A stretch of 64,000 nucleotides of DNA from assembly GCF_036203305.1 (NCBI RefSeq), contig NZ_CP108131.1, positions 620,001-684,000 on the forward strand, in the 5' to 3' direction. Both the position numbers and the translations under genes were made by a program. The DNA comes from Streptomyces sp. NBC_00190. Its GTDB lineage: Bacteria; Actinomycetota; Actinomycetes; Streptomycetales; Streptomycetaceae. Position 1 is the first letter of the stretch, and every line of letters begins with the position of its first letter. This document shows, one piece after another, positions 31,826 through 40,653 of this stretch. Below the pieces are notes generated by a model. That model saw only the letters and a program-made list of their open reading frames with translations. It made no database searches and had not been told where the DNA came from.

Positions 31826-31828
31826 TGC

Positions 31829-33304
31829 TTAGGCCCCTTTGGTCGCTGAACCCGGCGCGTCCTGGGCGCCCTGCGCGTCTTGGCCGGGTGCGCCGGACAG
31901 TCCGCTGTGGAACGCCTCCAGCCACATTCCGGGGCCGCGGTCGTCGGCCGACCGCGGCTCCGCGGCGGGCCGGGCGTCGGAGGTGGTGACGCGGTCCTTC
32001 CGGCGTCGCTGCGGCAGGCCGGTCGCGGTACGGTCGGTGCCCGGCCCGCTGCTGACAGGCACCGGCCTGGGCGCCCGGGCCGGTGCCGGCCGGGGCGCGG
32101 ACACGCCGGCCGGCGAGTGGTCGAGGGGGTGCTCGCGCGGTGTCGCGGACACTGCCCTGGGCCCCGAGGAGGAGCCGATGCCGTGGGCGAGACCGGTCGC
32201 CGCGGACGCCATGGTGATCAGGTGCTGCGGCACGATGACCACGGCGCGGACGCCGCCGTACGCGGACGAGCGCAGGGACACCTGGAACCCGTACGCCTGG
32301 GCCAGCCTGCCGACCACCGCCAGGCCCAGCCTCGGCGTCTCGCCCAGGTCGTTGAGGTCGATGCCGGACTGCGCCTGGGCGAGCATCTTCTCGGCACGTC
32401 GGCGGGCCTCCTCGCTCATGCTCAGACCGCCGTCCTCGATCTCCACGGCGATGCCCGACTGCACCTCGACGGCCGTGAGGTGGACCCGGGTGTGCGGCGG
32501 GGAGTACCGGGTGGCGTTGTCCAGCAGCTCTGCCAGGGTGTGGATCAGCGGCTCCACGACCGGACCGACGACGGCGACCTCGGAGACCGAGTGGAGGTCC
32601 ACCCGCTGGTAGTCGATGATCCTCGACATCGCGCCGCGCATCACGCTGTACAAGGTGACGGCCCTGCTCCACTGGCGGCCGGGGCGCGCGCCTCCGAGAA
32701 CCGAGATGGAGTCGGCGAGCCTGCCGATCAGGGCGGTGCCGTGGTCCAGTCGCAGGAGGTCGCCGAACACGTCCGGGTTGCTGCCGTGCCGGTCCTCCAT
32801 CTCGCGCATTTCGTGGGCTTGCTGATGGACGATCGCCTGGACGCGGCGGGCGACGTTCACGAACGCCCGCTGCGCCGAGTCGCGAAAACTCTCCTCGTTG
32901 TCGACCGCGTCGATCACGTGGGCCAGCACGTCCTGCAGGGCGGCTCTGAACCGCGGGGTCAGGGCCACGTCGTCGCCCCAGCGGTTGCCGTGTCCGCCGC
33001 GCCCTCCCAGTGAGGTCAGCACCTCCTCGGCCGGCTCGCCCTTGCGCAGTCGCTCCATGGCCTCGGGCAGCACCGACGCGGACAGGTGGACCGCCTCGGA
33101 TTCCTGCCGGGACAGGGCGTGCTGGAGAACCTCGACCTGGGTGCTGCGGGCGGCGAGTGCGCGGCCGCGCCGTAGCGCTTCGAGGGCCACGGCGGCGGTG
33201 CACACGGCGCCCGCGGCGATCAGGACGGTGCCGACCGGTTCCGAGGAGGAAACGAGCGCCCCGACCAGGCAGGCGGCGGCCACGGCCACGATCGCGGGCA
33301 GCAT
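31829..33304 (-). CDS. cvnA: Conservon sensor histidine kinase-like protein
   Basis: 491-residue nitrate-sensor-like ATPase, first gene of the conservon. One or two N-terminal membrane helices (MLPAIVAVAAACLVGALVSS and VGTVLIAAGAVCTAAVALEA) are followed by a helical segment. Then come the dimerisation region LLRLDHGTALIGRLADS and the ATP-binding domain with ELLDNATRYSPP (N box) and LGLAVVGRLAQAYG. The C-terminal 110 residues are Pro/Ala/Arg-rich and probably disordered. The start at 33304 is preferred: an upstream ATG at 33361 would prepend codons unlike the rest (AGA, ATT, AAA). GGAGGGGGGA precedes 33304 with a slightly long gap. Conservons act as G-protein-like signalling units; the stimulus is unknown. 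Confidence 0.92.
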   Translation of the reverse strand: MLPAIVAVAAACLVGALVSSSEPVGTVLIAAGAVCTAAVALEALRRGRALAARSTQVEVLQHALSRQESEAVHLSASVLPEAMERLRKGEPAEEVLTSLGGRGGHGNRWGDDVALTPRFRAALQDVLAHVIDAVDNEESFRDSAQRAFVNVARRVQAIVHQQAHEMREMEDRHGSNPDVFGDLLRLDHGTALIGRLADSISVLGGARPGRQWSRAVTLYSVMRGAMSRIIDYQRVDLHSVSEVAVVGPVVEPLIHTLAELLDNATRYSPPHTRVHLTAVEVQSGIAVEIEDGGLSMSEEARRRAEKMLAQAQSGIDLNDLGETPRLGLAVVGRLAQAYGFQVSLRSSAYGGVRAVVIVPQHLITMASAATGLAHGIGSSSGPRAVSATPREHPLDHSPAGVSAPRPAPARAPRPVPVSSGPGTDRTATGLPQRRRKDRVTTSDARPAAEPRSADDRGPGMWLEAFHSGLSGAPGQDAQGAQDAPGSATKGA

Positions 33305-33956
33305 CCGGCTTGTTCCCCCCTCCAGGTGGTTCGTTTTAGGGGGAATATCTCTTTGCTCCATCGGCGTCCTCGAACTATCGAAAAGGATGACCTTCTGACC
33401 GGTGGGCGGGAGCGTAACTACGCCCAACTGCCCGCATGTGCACTTTCGTTGGAGTTCATCGGACCGGAGGAATCGTTATGCGCCATCGACAGCGGCGTTT
33501 TCCGGCAACGGCGGGGACCCGTCCGAGGCGAGCGGTCGCGTAGGGGGAGGTCGACGACGCGTGGACCCGTTCGCGACGAGGGAGTCCGCCCTCACATCGC
33601 GATCGGTTCCGGCCGGATTGCTCTGTTCCGAAGTGGCGTCCCGGACAGGAATGCGCTATAAGCGCGACGCGGCACAGGACCTGCATGCTTCCGCTCGAAG
33701 GGTGCGGGCAGGGCGGCGACCGCGGGGCGGACCGTGACGTCCAAGCCGCATCTCTGGTCACAGAGAGTCACAACGATCGCATCCGGTGCGCGGCCGCAGA
33801 AGGGGCAAACGGGCCGGTCCGGCCCGCCACGGGACCGCCTCCGTGCCGCGTCACCGGCCGGGCGGACTCGTCCGTGCGAGGCCCCTGCCCCACACTGGTA
33901 CGTGGGCACCCCTCACCGCTGGTGCCGCCCGGATCCCGGTGTGCGGGAGGCGCAGC
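33305..33956. promoter_or_regulatory. Intergenic region upstream of the conservon and the STAS-like gene
   Basis: About 650 nt without a gene I can support. The 110 nt next to cvnA are AT-richer (TTCGTTTTAGGGGGAATATC) and probably contain its promoter. Short open frames in 33590-33910 have no family resemblance and non-native composition. CGGGAGG at 33945-33951 is the Shine-Dalgarno of the STAS-like gene. Confidence 0.5.
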
Positions 33957-34286
33957 ATGGTCATCAGTCACCAGATCGCCGAAGGCACCCTGCACGTGAA
34001 GATCCTGCAGGAGCTGAACGTCACCAATCGGGCCGCGGCCGCGCTGCAGATCGAGTCACTCGTCCACACCCACCGCCCCGACCGGGTCACGATCGAGCTG
34101 CCGACCGACGCCCCCTCCCCCATGACCTTCAGCGCGCTGGCCCGCGCCTCCCGGATGTGCGAAAGCCTCGGCATCCCCCTCACCGCCGCCGGGCCCCGCG
34201 GACAAGCACCCCTGCTCCTCCTCGGCCAGGATGCCGACGCGGCGCGACCCCAGTCGCTGGAACACGGTGCGCGCCACAACCACTGA
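33957..34286 (+). CDS. STAS-domain-like small protein
   Basis: 109 residues with the alternating pattern of STAS/anti-sigma-factor-antagonist domains: strand GTLHVKILQELNV, helix NRAAAALQIESLVHTH, strand PDRVTIELP, helix SALARASRMCESLGI, strand PLTAAGP. The usual Ser/Thr phosphorylation loop (DxxG[S/T]) is not recognisable; the equivalent position reads PTDAPSPMTF. If it is a STAS protein it may be regulated by binding only. The ATG at 33957 has GGGAGG at 6 nt. Single gene; possible link to the multiple PP2C/sigma networks of Streptomyces is inference. Confidence 0.62.
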   Translation: MVISHQIAEGTLHVKILQELNVTNRAAAALQIESLVHTHRPDRVTIELPTDAPSPMTFSALARASRMCESLGIPLTAAGPRGQAPLLLLGQDADAARPQSLEHGARHNH

Positions 34287-34473
34287 CTTCCCCCGGTCCG
34301 GCGGCGCCTTCGTCGGGCTTGGCGCGGGTGGCGGGGCGGGTGGAAGCCGCCGTTCGGATCACCCGAGGCGACCCATCAGGTGATTGCCGTACCCCTGACG
34401 GGCCGGTCCGCCATCGCAGGGGTACGACGTCTCGACAGGTGACGAACCCGGAACCCACGTGAGGAGCTCGACG

Positions 34474-34758
34474 ATGTACGCAGCAGTCCGGCGGTATGAA
34501 GGGGTGACCGATCCGGCCGAGGCGGGACGCGTGGTGAACGAAGGGTTCGTGCCGCTCATGCGTCAGGTCTCCGGCTTCGTGGCCTACTACTGGGTCGATG
34601 CCGGGGACGGAGTGATGGTCTCGACCAGCGTCTTCACGGACCAGGCCGGTGCCGAGGAATCGATCTCGAGGGCGACGGACTTCGTGCGGGACAACCTCGC
34701 GTCACTGCTCCCCAACCCTCCTCAGGTCATGTCCGGTGAGGTCGTGGCTTCCGCGTGA
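34474..34758 (+). CDS. Small ferredoxin-fold protein, ABM (antibiotic biosynthesis monooxygenase)-like
   Basis: 94-residue protein with the ABM/dimeric alpha-beta-barrel pattern: MYAAVRRYEGVTDPAEAGRV, GFVPLMRQVSGFVAYYWVDA, VMVSTSVFTDQAGAEESISR and the final strand QVMSGEVVASA. Such proteins are small cofactor-less monooxygenases or stress proteins; close relatives in Streptomyces are annotated only as hypothetical. The ATG at 34474 is supported by GAGGAG 8 nt upstream. It appears to be monocistronic. No catalytic residue can be assigned with confidence. Confidence 0.72.
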   Translation: MYAAVRRYEGVTDPAEAGRVVNEGFVPLMRQVSGFVAYYWVDAGDGVMVSTSVFTDQAGAEESISRATDFVRDNLASLLPNPPQVMSGEVVASA

Positions 34759-35081
34759 CAGCGTGCGGATGCGCTTGGACGGTGAAGGCCCGCTCGCGCC
34801 GATAGACCAGCACGGCGCGACGGGCCGTGGACCGTCCACGTCCTGACGCCGGACGGCGAGCCGTACGTCCTGGCCAGGGGGCGGGATGCGCGTCCCCTTT
34901 ACGTGAATCGGCATCCGCCGAGCGCGTCACGCTCCAGACGGGAGCCCGCCGCAGCGCCCCGGCCTCCTGCATGCTCCCACCCCGTTCTCGGCTGCTCCGG
35001 CGATGCCGGTTGCCCACCCGGTGTGATCGCCACGCCCGCGGGGCGATTGGATGGACCGCGGACGACGAAGGAGGAGGAGCA
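34759..35081 (+). other. Gap without a supportable gene; possible coding relic
   Basis: 323 nt. One frame from about 34822 reads PWTVHVLTPDGEPYVLARG with codon bias like real genes, but it has no start or family match and runs on into arginine-rich noise. It may be the remnant of a lost gene. GAGGAGGAGC at the end is the Shine-Dalgarno of the next gene. Confidence 0.3.
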
Positions 35082-35732
35082 GTGGCGCTGCACCCTGAGG
35101 GCATGTTCACCAGCGGACCGATAGCGCACCTCGTCGGGCTCGCCGCGGGCGGGCCCGATCCGCTGGAGTGGGAGGTGCTGCGGCTCACGCGGGTCTCCCG
35201 GACCGATCACTGGGACGTGGCCTGGCGGCACACCGCACAGCCGCTCGCCTCCCAACTGGACTATCTGGCAACGGCGTTCAGCGAGGAGTTCTTCGCGACC
35301 TGCCCGTCGGCCGCCCGCCGGGCATGGACAGCGGCCGCCGGGACCAAGAGCGTGCCCGAGTTCATGACCGAGCTCGCGATGCTGCTGCGGCTCGCGGACC
35401 GCGAGTGGCCCGCCGGGTACGAGGACGTCCCGCTGGCCCAGTGGGAGGTGCGGGCCCAGTTCCCGCTGCTGCTCGCGCTGGACTCCTGGACGTACGACGG
35501 GGAGCACGCCTCGTACGAGGAGAGCCTGTTGGCCTTCATCGAAGCCGAGCACCCCTTCTGTTTCTACGAGTTGATTCCCCGCGTGACCCAGGCGCTGGAG
35601 GCGAGGACGCTCTGCACGCAGTCCGACGCCTTCGCCGCGTCCTTCCGGGCCCTCGTGCCGGCCGCGACGCCGGAAACCCTCGACACCCTCGCCCGGGTGT
35701 CGTTCGCCCACCTTACGGAGAACCATGGCTGA
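35082..35732 (+). CDS. Hypothetical protein, partner of the downstream beta-propeller
   Basis: 216-residue, acidic, helix-rich protein of no family I recognise. It has no signal peptide or membrane segment. Sequence marks are GLAAGGPDPLEWEVLRLTRV, WDVAWRHTAQPLASQLDYLA, PEFMTELAMLLRLADREWPA and SWTYDGEHASYEESLLAFIE. The GTG at 35082 follows GAGGAGGAGC at 2-8 nt; the ATG at 35103 is an alternative. Its last codons overlap the first eight bases of the next gene, so the two are translationally coupled and should work together. Such coupled hypothetical plus propeller pairs are compatible with toxin/antidote or sensory modules, but nothing here decides. Confidence 0.68.
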   Translation: MALHPEGMFTSGPIAHLVGLAAGGPDPLEWEVLRLTRVSRTDHWDVAWRHTAQPLASQLDYLATAFSEEFFATCPSAARRAWTAAAGTKSVPEFMTELAMLLRLADREWPAGYEDVPLAQWEVRAQFPLLLALDSWTYDGEHASYEESLLAFIEAEHPFCFYELIPRVTQALEARTLCTQSDAFAASFRALVPAATPETLDTLARVSFAHLTENHG

Positions 35733-37254
35733 CCGGCCGGAACCGCACACCCCGCTCCACGACCAGCCGTTCCCCGAACTGCTCGGACAGGCGTGCCAGG
35801 CAGTGATCAGCAGCGACGGGCAGTGGATCGCGGTCAGTTCGGTGATGCACCAGTACAGCCGGGTCGCCGTGTACCGCGCCGCCGACCTGTCCTGCGCCCA
35901 CCTGCTGACCTTCACGATGGAGGCGGAGTCGATCGCGTTCCACCCCACACTGCCCCTGCTCGCCGTCGGCCTCGACAACTACGACGAGTACTGCCGCGAA
36001 GGCGGCCTCACCCTGCTCGAGGCCGATACCGGGCACCGCGTCGACTTCGCCGACCCCGCGTGGGGTATCGAGCCCGTCCGCTGGCTGGACGACCGTACCC
36101 TCGAACTCACCTACTTCGCCCTGGACCACGGCGTCGGGAGCCTGATGGCCCGGGCGACCGTCGTACGCGACGACTGGCGCGGCCTCGCCCCCGACGCCCT
36201 CGATCTGACCGCCCTCGACCGGACGGCGCTCGACCCCGAGGACCCGAGGACGTACGACGACATACCGCCCGCGCAGCCGCTGCTGCGCGCCCTCGCCGAA
36301 CGGGCCGGACGCAGTTACGACGCGCGGGGCGGGGTCCGGGCCGTGGCCGGAGTCGGCGACGGCCGGGTGCTCGCCACCCGCCGGGACGCGGCGGTGGAGT
36401 GCTGGGCCGCGGACGGATCGGAACTGTGGAGCGTGCCCGCGCCGTCGGCGATCGGCGGCGCCCGCATCGAGGTGGCCGCCGACGAGCGGACCGTACGCGT
36501 GGCCGTCGCCGGTCCCGACACCCGCACGCGGACCGACTTCCTGCTCGTCGATACGGCCGACGGCACCGTCCTCGACCGCCGCTCGGTGCCGTTCTCGGCC
36601 GCGATGTCCGCCCGTACGGACGGGGTCTGGGCGATCCGGGACACGTACGACCGCAGCTTCGGGAGCGAGCCGCCCACCCCGCCCAACACGCGGATCTTCG
36701 CCGCCGACGGCAAGCGGATCGGCTCGGTCCATGTGCCGGACCGGTACGACCTCGTCCCGCTCGACGCCCGCCGCTGCCCCGAGCTGCTGTACGGGCGAAG
36801 GGGTCGGGACGTGGTCGCGCTCGCCTCCGACGGCGCGGCCGAGACCGTGCTCTTCACCGTCGACGCGCCGCTCGGCCGGGTGGTGTACGTGTCCGATGCC
36901 GCCGGCACCGCCCTGCTGCACGGGCAGTCGGAGCTCGTCCGCCGGGCCTTCCCGTCCGGCGAAGTCCAGTGGAGTCGGCCGCTGGAAGCCGCGGTCTCCG
37001 CCCTCGACACGCACGCCGGGGTCCTGCACGCCCTGTGCGCCGACAACAGCCTCGTCTCCCTCGACGCGGCCGACGGGACGGTACTCCACCGGCGCACGCT
37101 GCCCCCGTACCAGCCGCTCTCCCTGCACGCGGCTCCCGACGGCACGATCCTCGTCGGCACCACCGCCGGCCAGATCCTGCGTTTCCCGGCGGCCCACGTG
37201 CCGACCGGGACGGCCGGCCGCGACGCCGTCGGGGCCGCAAGCGATTTCCGATGA
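35725..37254 (+). CDS. PQQ/WD-like beta-propeller protein
   Basis: 509-residue cytosolic protein made of irregular propeller blades: VISSDGQWIAVSSVMHQYSR, SIAFHPTLPLLAVGLD, RVLATRRDAAVECWAADGSE, LLVDTADGTVLDRRSV, RVVYVSDAAGTALLHGQSEL, SLDAADGTVLHRRTL, ILVGTTAGQILRFPA. At least six or seven blades can be counted. There are no catalytic residues of a quinoprotein dehydrogenase and no signal peptide, so a protein-interaction role is likelier. It starts inside the end of the previous gene (8-nt overlap). I recognise similar proteins only as Streptomyces hypotheticals. Confidence 0.75.
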   Translation: MADRPEPHTPLHDQPFPELLGQACQAVISSDGQWIAVSSVMHQYSRVAVYRAADLSCAHLLTFTMEAESIAFHPTLPLLAVGLDNYDEYCREGGLTLLEADTGHRVDFADPAWGIEPVRWLDDRTLELTYFALDHGVGSLMARATVVRDDWRGLAPDALDLTALDRTALDPEDPRTYDDIPPAQPLLRALAERAGRSYDARGGVRAVAGVGDGRVLATRRDAAVECWAADGSELWSVPAPSAIGGARIEVAADERTVRVAVAGPDTRTRTDFLLVDTADGTVLDRRSVPFSAAMSARTDGVWAIRDTYDRSFGSEPPTPPNTRIFAADGKRIGSVHVPDRYDLVPLDARRCPELLYGRRGRDVVALASDGAAETVLFTVDAPLGRVVYVSDAAGTALLHGQSELVRRAFPSGEVQWSRPLEAAVSALDTHAGVLHALCADNSLVSLDAADGTVLHRRTLPPYQPLSLHAAPDGTILVGTTAGQILRFPAAHVPTGTAGRDAVGAASDFR

Positions 37255-37531
37255 CCTGACCCCCGCACCGGCGGGTTCCGGCCAACCTGTTCTGCCGGCC
37301 GGCCCGGGAGCCTGACGGCACTCGAACGCGATCAGCAGCCACCCCAAGGGGGCCGTCGCCGCGAGGTCGGCCAGATCCCGCTGCTCCGGCCCTCGGTCTG
37401 CGCTGTACTCACTCCTCCAGCTCCGACGACCCCGCAACCGCCCCTCCGCACACCGCGGACCCGGGCTTCTTCGCCATGCGCGGGTCCGGACGAACTGGCC
37501 TCCACGACAACCCAGTTGAAGGAGACGCAGC

Positions 37532-39418
37532 ATGTCCGAACAGCAAACCCAGAAGCAGGAATCCATCGCACCGCCGGCCCCTCCGGAGTTCAAGTACAGC
37601 TGGGGCCAGCACAACGAGACCATGGAGGCGCTGTCGCTCGGGCAGATGGCCCGTCGCGTTCCCTCCGCCCTCAAGCAGACCGCGCGGCTCGCCGTCGCCG
37701 TCAACCGCACCGCCTTCCACGTGCTGGTCGCCTCGCAGATCCTTGGCGGGATCTGTACGGCGGCAGCGCTCGCGGCGATCGCCCAGGCGATGGTTCCGCT
37801 CCTGGCCGGCGACGGCGTCCAGGAACGCATCTCGGGCGCCGCCTGGCCGCTGGCCGTTGCCGCCGCGATGACCGCCCTCGGCGCCCTGGCCTCCATCAGC
37901 TCCGGCAGCGCGGCCCGCCGCCTCAATCCCGGCATGGCCACCCTCGCCGACCTCGCGATGGTCGACGCCCACATGGATGTGGAACTCGCCGCCTACGACG
38001 CCCCCGACTTCACCGAACGCTCGGAGGCCGCCGAGACCGGCTCCGCCCGCTCCGCCATGCTCCTGCAGGACGCCCTGGGCTTCACCGGCGGGATGATCGA
38101 CATGATCGCGGTCGCGTCCGTCCTCGCCGTCGTCCACCCCGTACTTCTGCCGCTGCTCCTCCTGTCGGTGATCCCCCGCGGCCTCGGCTCGGTGTACGCG
38201 GCCCGCCTCGACTACCGGCTCCACAACCAGACGATCGCCTCCCGCAACATCAAGCACATGATGCGCTGGCACCTGACCACCCCGAAGCTGGCCGACGAGC
38301 TGCGCGGCAACAGCATGCGGCCCTACGCCCACCACTGGTACGCGGCCGTCTGCGAGCGCATCGACTCCAAGATGGTCAGCTCCGCGCCCCGCTACCTCAC
38401 CGTGTACCTGGTCGCCGCCACCGCCTCCGGGGTCTTCGTCGTCGCGACGTACGGGGCGCTCGCCGGACTCGTCATCGGCGGCTACATGGCCATCTCCGCC
38501 GCAGGCACGGCCATCGTCGCCATGCGCACCTCCACCGCCGCCCTGTCACAGCTCGTCGTCTACGGGGCGGCCATGTTCCAGCACGCCCTCTACCTCGGCG
38601 ACTACACCACCTTCGTCAAGGAGGCCGCCGAGAAGTCCGGCCCGCGCGGCCCGCAGGTGATGGAGAGCGGGCCGGAGAAGATCCGGCTGGAGGAGGCCTC
38701 CTACACCTACCCCGGCAAGGACACCCCCGCCCTCGGACCGGTCTCGCTCACCCTGGCCAGGGGTGAGGTGGTGGCCGTCATCGGGGAGAACGGCGCCGGG
38801 AAGTCCACGCTGATCCGGCTGCTGACCTCGCTGACCGCCCCGACGTCCGGCACCGTCGCCTGGGACGGCATCCCGACCTCGGACGCCGACCAGCGCTCCG
38901 CCTGGGCCCATGTCGGTCTCGTCACCCAGTCGTACGGGTACTGGCCGTTCTCCGCCCGGGAGAACATCACCCTCGGCCAGCCGGACCCCCGCGGCGAGGA
39001 GGCCGTGTGGGAAGCCCTGGAGGCGGTCGGCATGCGGACGACCGTCGAGGAGTTCCCCGACGGCCTGGACACGCTCCTGGCACGCTCGATCTGGGGCGGC
39101 CACGAGCCCTCCGGCGGGCAGTGGCAGCGCATCGCCTGCGGTCGCGCCTTCCACCGCAAGCCGGGCCTGCTGGTCATGGACGAGCCGACGAGCGCCATGG
39201 ACCCGCGCGGCGAACACATGGTCTTCTCCGGCCTGCGGGGCATGAAGGAGGACCGGATCACGGTGATCGTCACACACCGGATGGAGAACTGCCGCCTCGC
39301 GGATCGCATCATCGTCCTGGACAGCGGCCGCATCGTGGAACAGGGCTCCTTCGACCAGCTCGTCACCCTGAAGGGGGGCCGGTTCCGCGAGCTGTACGAG
39401 CTCTCGCAGGACCGATGA
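37532..39418 (+). CDS. ABC exporter, fused transmembrane and ATPase domains
   Basis: 628-residue half-transporter. The membrane domain has six predicted helices between residues about 60 and 350 (for example FHVLVASQILGGICTAAALA, MIDMIAVASVLAVVHPVLLP, GVFVVATYGALAGLVIGGYM). The nucleotide-binding domain has Walker A GENGAGKST (418-426), Q-loop VTQS, signature EPSGGQWQR (a departure from LSGGQ), Walker B LLVMDEPTS and H-loop VTHR. This subgroup often exports lanthipeptides or other modified peptides. No precursor peptide or synthetase gene is visible nearby, so the substrate is unknown. The ATG follows AAGGAGACGCAGC. The 277 nt upstream contain no recognisable gene. Confidence 0.9.
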   Translation: MSEQQTQKQESIAPPAPPEFKYSWGQHNETMEALSLGQMARRVPSALKQTARLAVAVNRTAFHVLVASQILGGICTAAALAAIAQAMVPLLAGDGVQERISGAAWPLAVAAAMTALGALASISSGSAARRLNPGMATLADLAMVDAHMDVELAAYDAPDFTERSEAAETGSARSAMLLQDALGFTGGMIDMIAVASVLAVVHPVLLPLLLLSVIPRGLGSVYAARLDYRLHNQTIASRNIKHMMRWHLTTPKLADELRGNSMRPYAHHWYAAVCERIDSKMVSSAPRYLTVYLVAATASGVFVVATYGALAGLVIGGYMAISAAGTAIVAMRTSTAALSQLVVYGAAMFQHALYLGDYTTFVKEAAEKSGPRGPQVMESGPEKIRLEEASYTYPGKDTPALGPVSLTLARGEVVAVIGENGAGKSTLIRLLTSLTAPTSGTVAWDGIPTSDADQRSAWAHVGLVTQSYGYWPFSARENITLGQPDPRGEEAVWEALEAVGMRTTVEEFPDGLDTLLARSIWGGHEPSGGQWQRIACGRAFHRKPGLLVMDEPTSAMDPRGEHMVFSGLRGMKEDRITVIVTHRMENCRLADRIIVLDSGRIVEQGSFDQLVTLKGGRFRELYELSQDR

Positions 39419-39426
39419 CATGAGGC

Positions 39427-39461
39427 GGTGCGGAGCCACCCGCGGCGGTGCGCTCCGCACC
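39427..39461. terminator. Convergent hairpin
   Basis: GGTGCGGA (39427-39434) and TCCGCACC (39454-39461), 8-bp arms, between the ABC exporter stop and the end of the ArsR-type gene. Probably a shared terminator. Confidence 0.55.
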
Positions 39462-39468
39462 ACCCTGC

Positions 39469-40554
39469 TCAGCGCAGTACGGCCGCCAGCAGGTCGGCGC
39501 CCAGTGCCGTCAGGCCGGGCAGATCGAGGGTGTACCGGACGTAGCGACCGTGCCGCCGGGCCGTGAGCAGGCCCGCGCGGCGCAGGACCGCGAGGTGGCG
39601 GGAAACCTCCGGGGGCGAAAGCTCCCAGGCGTGGGCCAGCTCACCGTTGGTGTGCGGGCCGCGGGCGAGCGTGCGCAGGAGCCGCAGCCGTACCGGATGT
39701 GCGAGCGCCTCCAGCCGGAGTGTGACCGTTTCCAGCGATACCGGCTCCGATGGACTCGGCTCGGCCACGGGGTACTGCACCACCGGCTGCCACCCGGGCG
39801 CGTGGACCGCCACCAGGTGCGGGCGGCCGAAGACACTGGGGATGAAGGTGACCCCGGTGCCGTGGGCGGCGGTCGCCTTGTCCTGCAGCTTGTCCACGAC
39901 GATGCAGTCGCCGTCCGGTGCCAGGGTGACCGCGCCGGAGACCGAGGCGAGTGCCGCCCCGATGCCCTGGCGCTTCAGCAGATCGTTCTTCAGGCGCAGG
40001 TCGGTGGCGAGTTGCACGGCGACGTCCGTCCAGGCGGCGTCGAAGAAGGCCTCGGCGCACTGTTCGAGGGTGTGGCGCACCCGTGCCCGCACAGCGGCCG
40101 GGTCCGCGAGCAGCCGTTCCGCGAAGGCCTCTTGCCGCGCGCCGCGGGCCTGGGCCAGGTCCAGGGCCCGCTCCCTCGACGTCGCGTCGGTGAGCGGCGA
40201 CTGCGCGCCGAAGTGGACCCGGTTGCTGCCGCACGTGGTGACGAGCGCGGCGGTCACGTACGTTTCGTCGTCGATCCGGTCCACGTCGTCCAACTCCTCG
40301 GCGAGGGTCGGCCGAGGTCGGGCGGGGATCAGGAAGTCGGCTTGTGAGGAACGCCAGAGGAACTCCGCCTCCCGCAACCGCTCGGCCAGCTCCGGCCGCA
40401 GCCCGGCCCAGACGTCCCCGGCCCAGCCGGCGAGCTGCGGATGATGCCCGGGTTCGGCCAGCACGTGCAGCATCGCGGTCAGCTCGGCCAGCGGGGAGGC
40501 GGCGAACCGCAGTCGCTCGGACGGCAGGCCGCTGATGTCGATCCTCAACGTCAC
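39469..40554 (-). CDS. ArsR-type regulator with N-terminal DUF5937
   Basis: 361-residue regulator. The C-terminal winged helix (about 275-350) reads LRLEALAHPVRLRLLRTLAR, GPHTNGELAHAWELSPPEVS, RHLAVLRRAGLLTARRHGRY. That is a clear ArsR/SmtB helix-turn-helix without the metal-binding cysteines. The large N-terminal part matches DUF5937-type ArsR proteins of Streptomyces (RIDISGLPSERLRFAASPLA, ELTAMLHVLAEPGHHP) and presumably binds a small ligand. The GTG at 40554 faces a divergent MFS gene; a perfect 13-bp inverted repeat between them is the likely operator. It probably represses the transporter until the exported compound appears. Confidence 0.87.
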   Translation of the reverse strand: MTLRIDISGLPSERLRFAASPLAELTAMLHVLAEPGHHPQLAGWAGDVWAGLRPELAERLREAEFLWRSSQADFLIPARPRPTLAEELDDVDRIDDETYVTAALVTTCGSNRVHFGAQSPLTDATSRERALDLAQARGARQEAFAERLLADPAAVRARVRHTLEQCAEAFFDAAWTDVAVQLATDLRLKNDLLKRQGIGAALASVSGAVTLAPDGDCIVVDKLQDKATAAHGTGVTFIPSVFGRPHLVAVHAPGWQPVVQYPVAEPSPSEPVSLETVTLRLEALAHPVRLRLLRTLARGPHTNGELAHAWELSPPEVSRHLAVLRRAGLLTARRHGRYVRYTLDLPGLTALGADLLAAVLR

Positions 40555-40588
40555 CCCCTCATCATCACCGACCGGGTGACCGGCGACG

Positions 40589-40619
40589 GCGTCGGTTGAC
40601 GGTGTCCGTCAACCGACGC
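40589..40619. promoter_or_regulatory. Operator: 13-bp perfect inverted repeat
   Basis: GCGTCGGTTGACG (40589-40601) and CGTCAACCGACGC (40607-40619) with a 5-nt spacer. It is centred between the divergent ArsR-type regulator and MFS genes, close enough to both starts to block both promoters. Confidence 0.8.
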
Positions 40620-40653
40620 AGCCGGCCCGGTGGCCGAACGCACCGTTGACGCC

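Noticed and set aside
33592..33909. 105-codon minus-strand frame with two CxxC-like pairs upstream of the conservon
   Set aside because: Cysteine spacing suggested a zinc ribbon, but there is no Shine-Dalgarno, composition is Arg/Pro-rich and it resembles no family I know.
34822..34900. PWTVHVLTPDGEPYVLARG in a gap
   Set aside because: Looks coding but has no start and degenerates at once; kept only as a possible relic, not a gene.
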